A stretch of 7,412 nt of DNA, from NCBI GenBank assembly GCA_963978445.1, contig CAXBRT010000088.1:1-7412 (forward strand). Direction: 5' to 3'. Numbering within the stretch: the stretch's first letter is position 1; every line of letters starts with the position of its first letter. The DNA is from TMED14 sp003444795 (GTDB lineage: Bacteria; Bacteroidota; Bacteroidia; Flavobacteriales; Schleiferiaceae). Made by a program: the position numbers and the translations under genes. Below, one piece after another: positions 6,152 through 7,412 of the stretch. The notes beneath the pieces are model-generated. The model was not told the origin of the DNA and did no database searches. It worked only from the letters and a program-made list of their open reading frames with translations.

Positions 6152-7150
6152 TTAGTGCTGTCTTTGCCAATTCCAGTTTACGGAATTGGGGACAGCTCGG
6201 CGTTGCACCAGGATGTTCTTCACCTTGAGTGCTTCGTCAAAAATGAAGGTCCGCAAGTAGCTAAAACGGCGAATGGCACCATCTTCTAGAAAGCTTTCAT
6301 AGTCTAAAACCAGAACGATGGCATCCCCTTGCTTGGGTTGATAAAATGGGATGACCGAAATAGGGTCAATGCCAAAAAATGGATCTGAATTATCAAAATA
6401 AGAGGCTACCTCCCGTTTGGATAGCCATTCGTTGTTGCCACAGGAAGAGGTAAAATTCAAGCTATCCGCCAGGTACATTTTGGCCATTTGGGTGTCGCCG
6501 CGGTATAGAGCTTGAACCTCTACCACGGCCCGAACGGCCGACTCCATGCTCCCAACGTGGTTGGGGGAGAAGTAGTGAAAATGCCGCGGGTCGGCATTTG
6601 GGGTGAAAACGAGGGAAGAATTTTTTGGCCAACACATCGTCCATTCCGTGATGGCATTGATTTTACCGTCTGGCCCTAGGGCAATCAACATTGTGGAATA
6701 CCGGTCGTCTATCGTCCCTTTGGAATGGTAGCGCCAGCGTCCAAAGCAAAAGAAGACCTCCGTTTCAAATTCGATGTTTCGGATCGGCCGAACGTTAAAG
6801 GCCTCATACTCCACTTGGTCGTACTGCTGGTGCCATGCAGAAAAATGCGCCTTGAATTCTTCCGGTTTTAGGACATAGATGGGCTGATTGTCCAGGCTTA
6901 GTTTAAGCGAGTCGCCAAGGGGTAATTCATGGTCCAACACCTTGCCCTCGGCCAATCCTGCCACAAAGCGTAGCGCCTTCCAAGAAAGCGCAGAATCTCC
7001 CTCCGCATAGGGTCCCGGGTAGGCTACATTAAAGGCAGGGTCCACCCACGTAAAGGTGGGTTCATCTATCTTTTCTCCCTGCTCCTGTGAAGGAGTGCAG
7101 GCGATCAAGCTAAAGAGTACAAGGATGGCAAAAAGAGCGACACGAGACAT
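6152..7150 (-). CDS. Predicted lipoprotein of unknown function with two apparent NTF2-like repeats
   Basis: This is a 332-residue protein with a lipoprotein signal peptide: MSRVALFAILVLFSLIAC, lipobox LIAC with C18 as the lipidation site, then a short polar linker. I do not recognise a named family. The mature part seems to be two related units, about 58-168 and 204-314. Both have a helical 'AL..G....' start, a D-S-L strand (DSLKLSLDN and DSLNFTSSC), a K-x-E-containing helix (LKPEEFKAHF and LSKREVASYF), and a long beta-rich end. This pattern suggests tandem NTF2/SnoaL-like domains (inference). W138, W140, W170 and W174 and three cysteines (C135, C173, C237) are notable. A TTG at 7159 would extend it by three residues; the ATG at 7150 is preferred because the signal peptide fits better and a -7-like box lies 6 nt upstream. 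It converges on tdh with an 8-bp gap and lies 51 bp after alkB. It is probably membrane-anchored. Confidence 0.8.
   Translation of the reverse strand: MSRVALFAILVLFSLIACTPSQEQGEKIDEPTFTWVDPAFNVAYPGPYAEGDSALSWKALRFVAGLAEGKVLDHELPLGDSLKLSLDNQPIYVLKPEEFKAHFSAWHQQYDQVEYEAFNVRPIRNIEFETEVFFCFGRWRYHSKGTIDDRYSTMLIALGPDGKINAITEWTMCWPKNSSLVFTPNADPRHFHYFSPNHVGSMESAVRAVVEVQALYRGDTQMAKMYLADSLNFTSSCGNNEWLSKREVASYFDNSDPFFGIDPISVIPFYQPKQGDAIVLVLDYESFLEDGAIRRFSYLRTFIFDEALKVKNILVQRRAVPNSVNWNWQRQH
6167..6189. repeat. Inverted repeat in the convergent tdh/lipoprotein 3' ends
   Basis: CCAATTCC (6167-6174) and GGAATTGG (6182-6189) form a perfect 8-bp stem with a 7-nt loop. It lies inside the last codons of the lipoprotein gene (P-N-S-V-N-W-N-W) and about 23 bp after the tdh stop. 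It lacks a T-run on either side, so it is not a classical terminator. It may act as a 3'-end stabiliser or pause for the tdh mRNA, or be a coincidence of coding sequence. Confidence 0.45.
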
Positions 7151-7156
7151 GTCTCT

Positions 7157-7164
7157 CAAAGTTC
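7157..7164 (-). promoter_or_regulatory. Possible -7 box of the lipoprotein gene
   Basis: Read on the minus strand, GAACTTTG matches TAnnTTTG at all fixed positions except the first, and AGAGAC separates it from the ATG at 7150. This is the same arrangement seen at trhO and tdh. An AT-rich stretch (TTATAAAT, minus strand, about 7178-7185) lies just upstream. The match is weaker, and the gene could also be reached by read-through from alkB. Confidence 0.35.
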
Positions 7165-7201
7165 GCGAAAAAAGTAGATTTATAAAGGAGGTACCTGCGG
7201 A

Positions 7202-7412
7202 TTATTCGGGCATTAATTCCCTAAATGTGAGATTAATGCGTGGCTCATGGCAGCCAAGGCGCTTGGGGAGTGCATGTTTAAAGGCCTTCTGACAAGGGGG
7301 TAACATATGCAACAAAGCGCCCGATTCCAGAACAATTCGGTGGGTTTCTTCCGGGTGATGGAGGGATTTGAATAAAAACTCTCGGGAAGCACCAAGGCTT
7401 ATGCTGGCAACG
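7202..7412 (-). CDS. alkB: AlkB-family 2-oxoglutarate/Fe(II) dioxygenase, C-terminal part, 5' end off the window
   Basis: The minus-strand frame is open from the right edge to a TAA at 7202-7204 and gives 69 residues with no usable start, so the gene begins beyond the window. The sequence carries the end of an AlkB domain: VASISLGASREFLF (1-14), VLESGALLHM (27-36), H46 in KHALPKR as the distal iron-binding histidine, and PRINLTFR (57-64), in which R58 and R64 correspond to the two arginines that bind 2-oxoglutarate and contact the site. The His-to-first-Arg spacing of 12 resembles ALKBH2-like proteins more than E. coli AlkB. The family repairs N-alkylated bases in DNA or RNA by oxidative demethylation. 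The HxD part of the iron site is out of view. The lipoprotein gene starts 51 bp further on in the same direction. Confidence 0.88.
   Translation of the reverse strand, partial: VASISLGASREFLFKSLHHPEETHRIVLESGALLHMLPPCQKAFKHALPKRLGCHEPRINLTFRELMPE

Noticed and set aside
7213..7395. A 60-residue minus-strand open frame at the right edge
   Set aside because: It overlaps the AlkB C-terminus in another register; the AlkB frame carries clear conserved motifs and this one does not.
1..7412. CRISPR arrays, insertion sequences, tRNA/rRNA genes, toxin-antitoxin or defence genes
   Set aside because: No spaced direct repeats, terminal inverted repeats with a transposase, cloverleaf sequences or defence domains were seen; almost all of the window is accounted for by six genes and their short gaps.

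Overview
The window looks like chromosomal DNA of a moderately GC-rich Bacteroidota, probably marine or freshwater Flavobacteriia-like (inference). Three things point this way: a Bacteroidota-type DUF2723/GT117 membrane protein, a short (385-residue) homogentisate dioxygenase together with an SDR-type threonine dehydrogenase of the kind described in Flavobacterium, and start-proximal boxes that match the Bacteroidota -7 promoter element TAnnTTTG. Shine-Dalgarno sequences are not evident. No tRNA, rRNA, CRISPR array, insertion sequence or phage gene was seen.

Layout from left to right. (1) The C-terminal 554 residues of a GT117/DUF2723 protein on the + strand, cut by the left edge. (2) A very strong terminator with 17-bp arms, shared with the convergent gene hpd. 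(3) A tight minus-strand operon, transcribed trhO-hmgA-hpd, with gaps of 12 and 18 bp. It encodes a tRNA U34 hydroxylase and the two consecutive dioxygenases of tyrosine catabolism. (4) A 111-bp divergent regulatory region holding two copies of TACCTTTG, one facing each way, and a perfect 6-6-6 inverted repeat. (5) An SDR-type L-threonine 3-dehydrogenase on the + strand. (6) Converging on it, a lipoprotein of unknown function that appears to contain two NTF2-like repeats. (7) At the right edge, the C-terminal 69 residues of an AlkB-family 2-oxoglutarate/Fe(II) dioxygenase on the minus strand. Its start codon lies beyond the window.

How the genes fit together. HPPD converts 4-hydroxyphenylpyruvate to homogentisate, and HmgA opens its ring. 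Threonine dehydrogenase next door adds a second amino-acid catabolic step. TrhO, HmgA, HPPD and AlkB all use O2 in their reactions. This is mostly housekeeping and catabolic DNA, not a defence or mobile island, and I found no clear new multi-gene system. The most interesting signals are the likely leaderless promoters (box 4-6 nt before the ATG) at three genes, the candidate operator between trhO and tdh, the co-transcription of a tRNA-modifying gene with tyrosine degradation, and the uncharacterised duplicated-domain lipoprotein.
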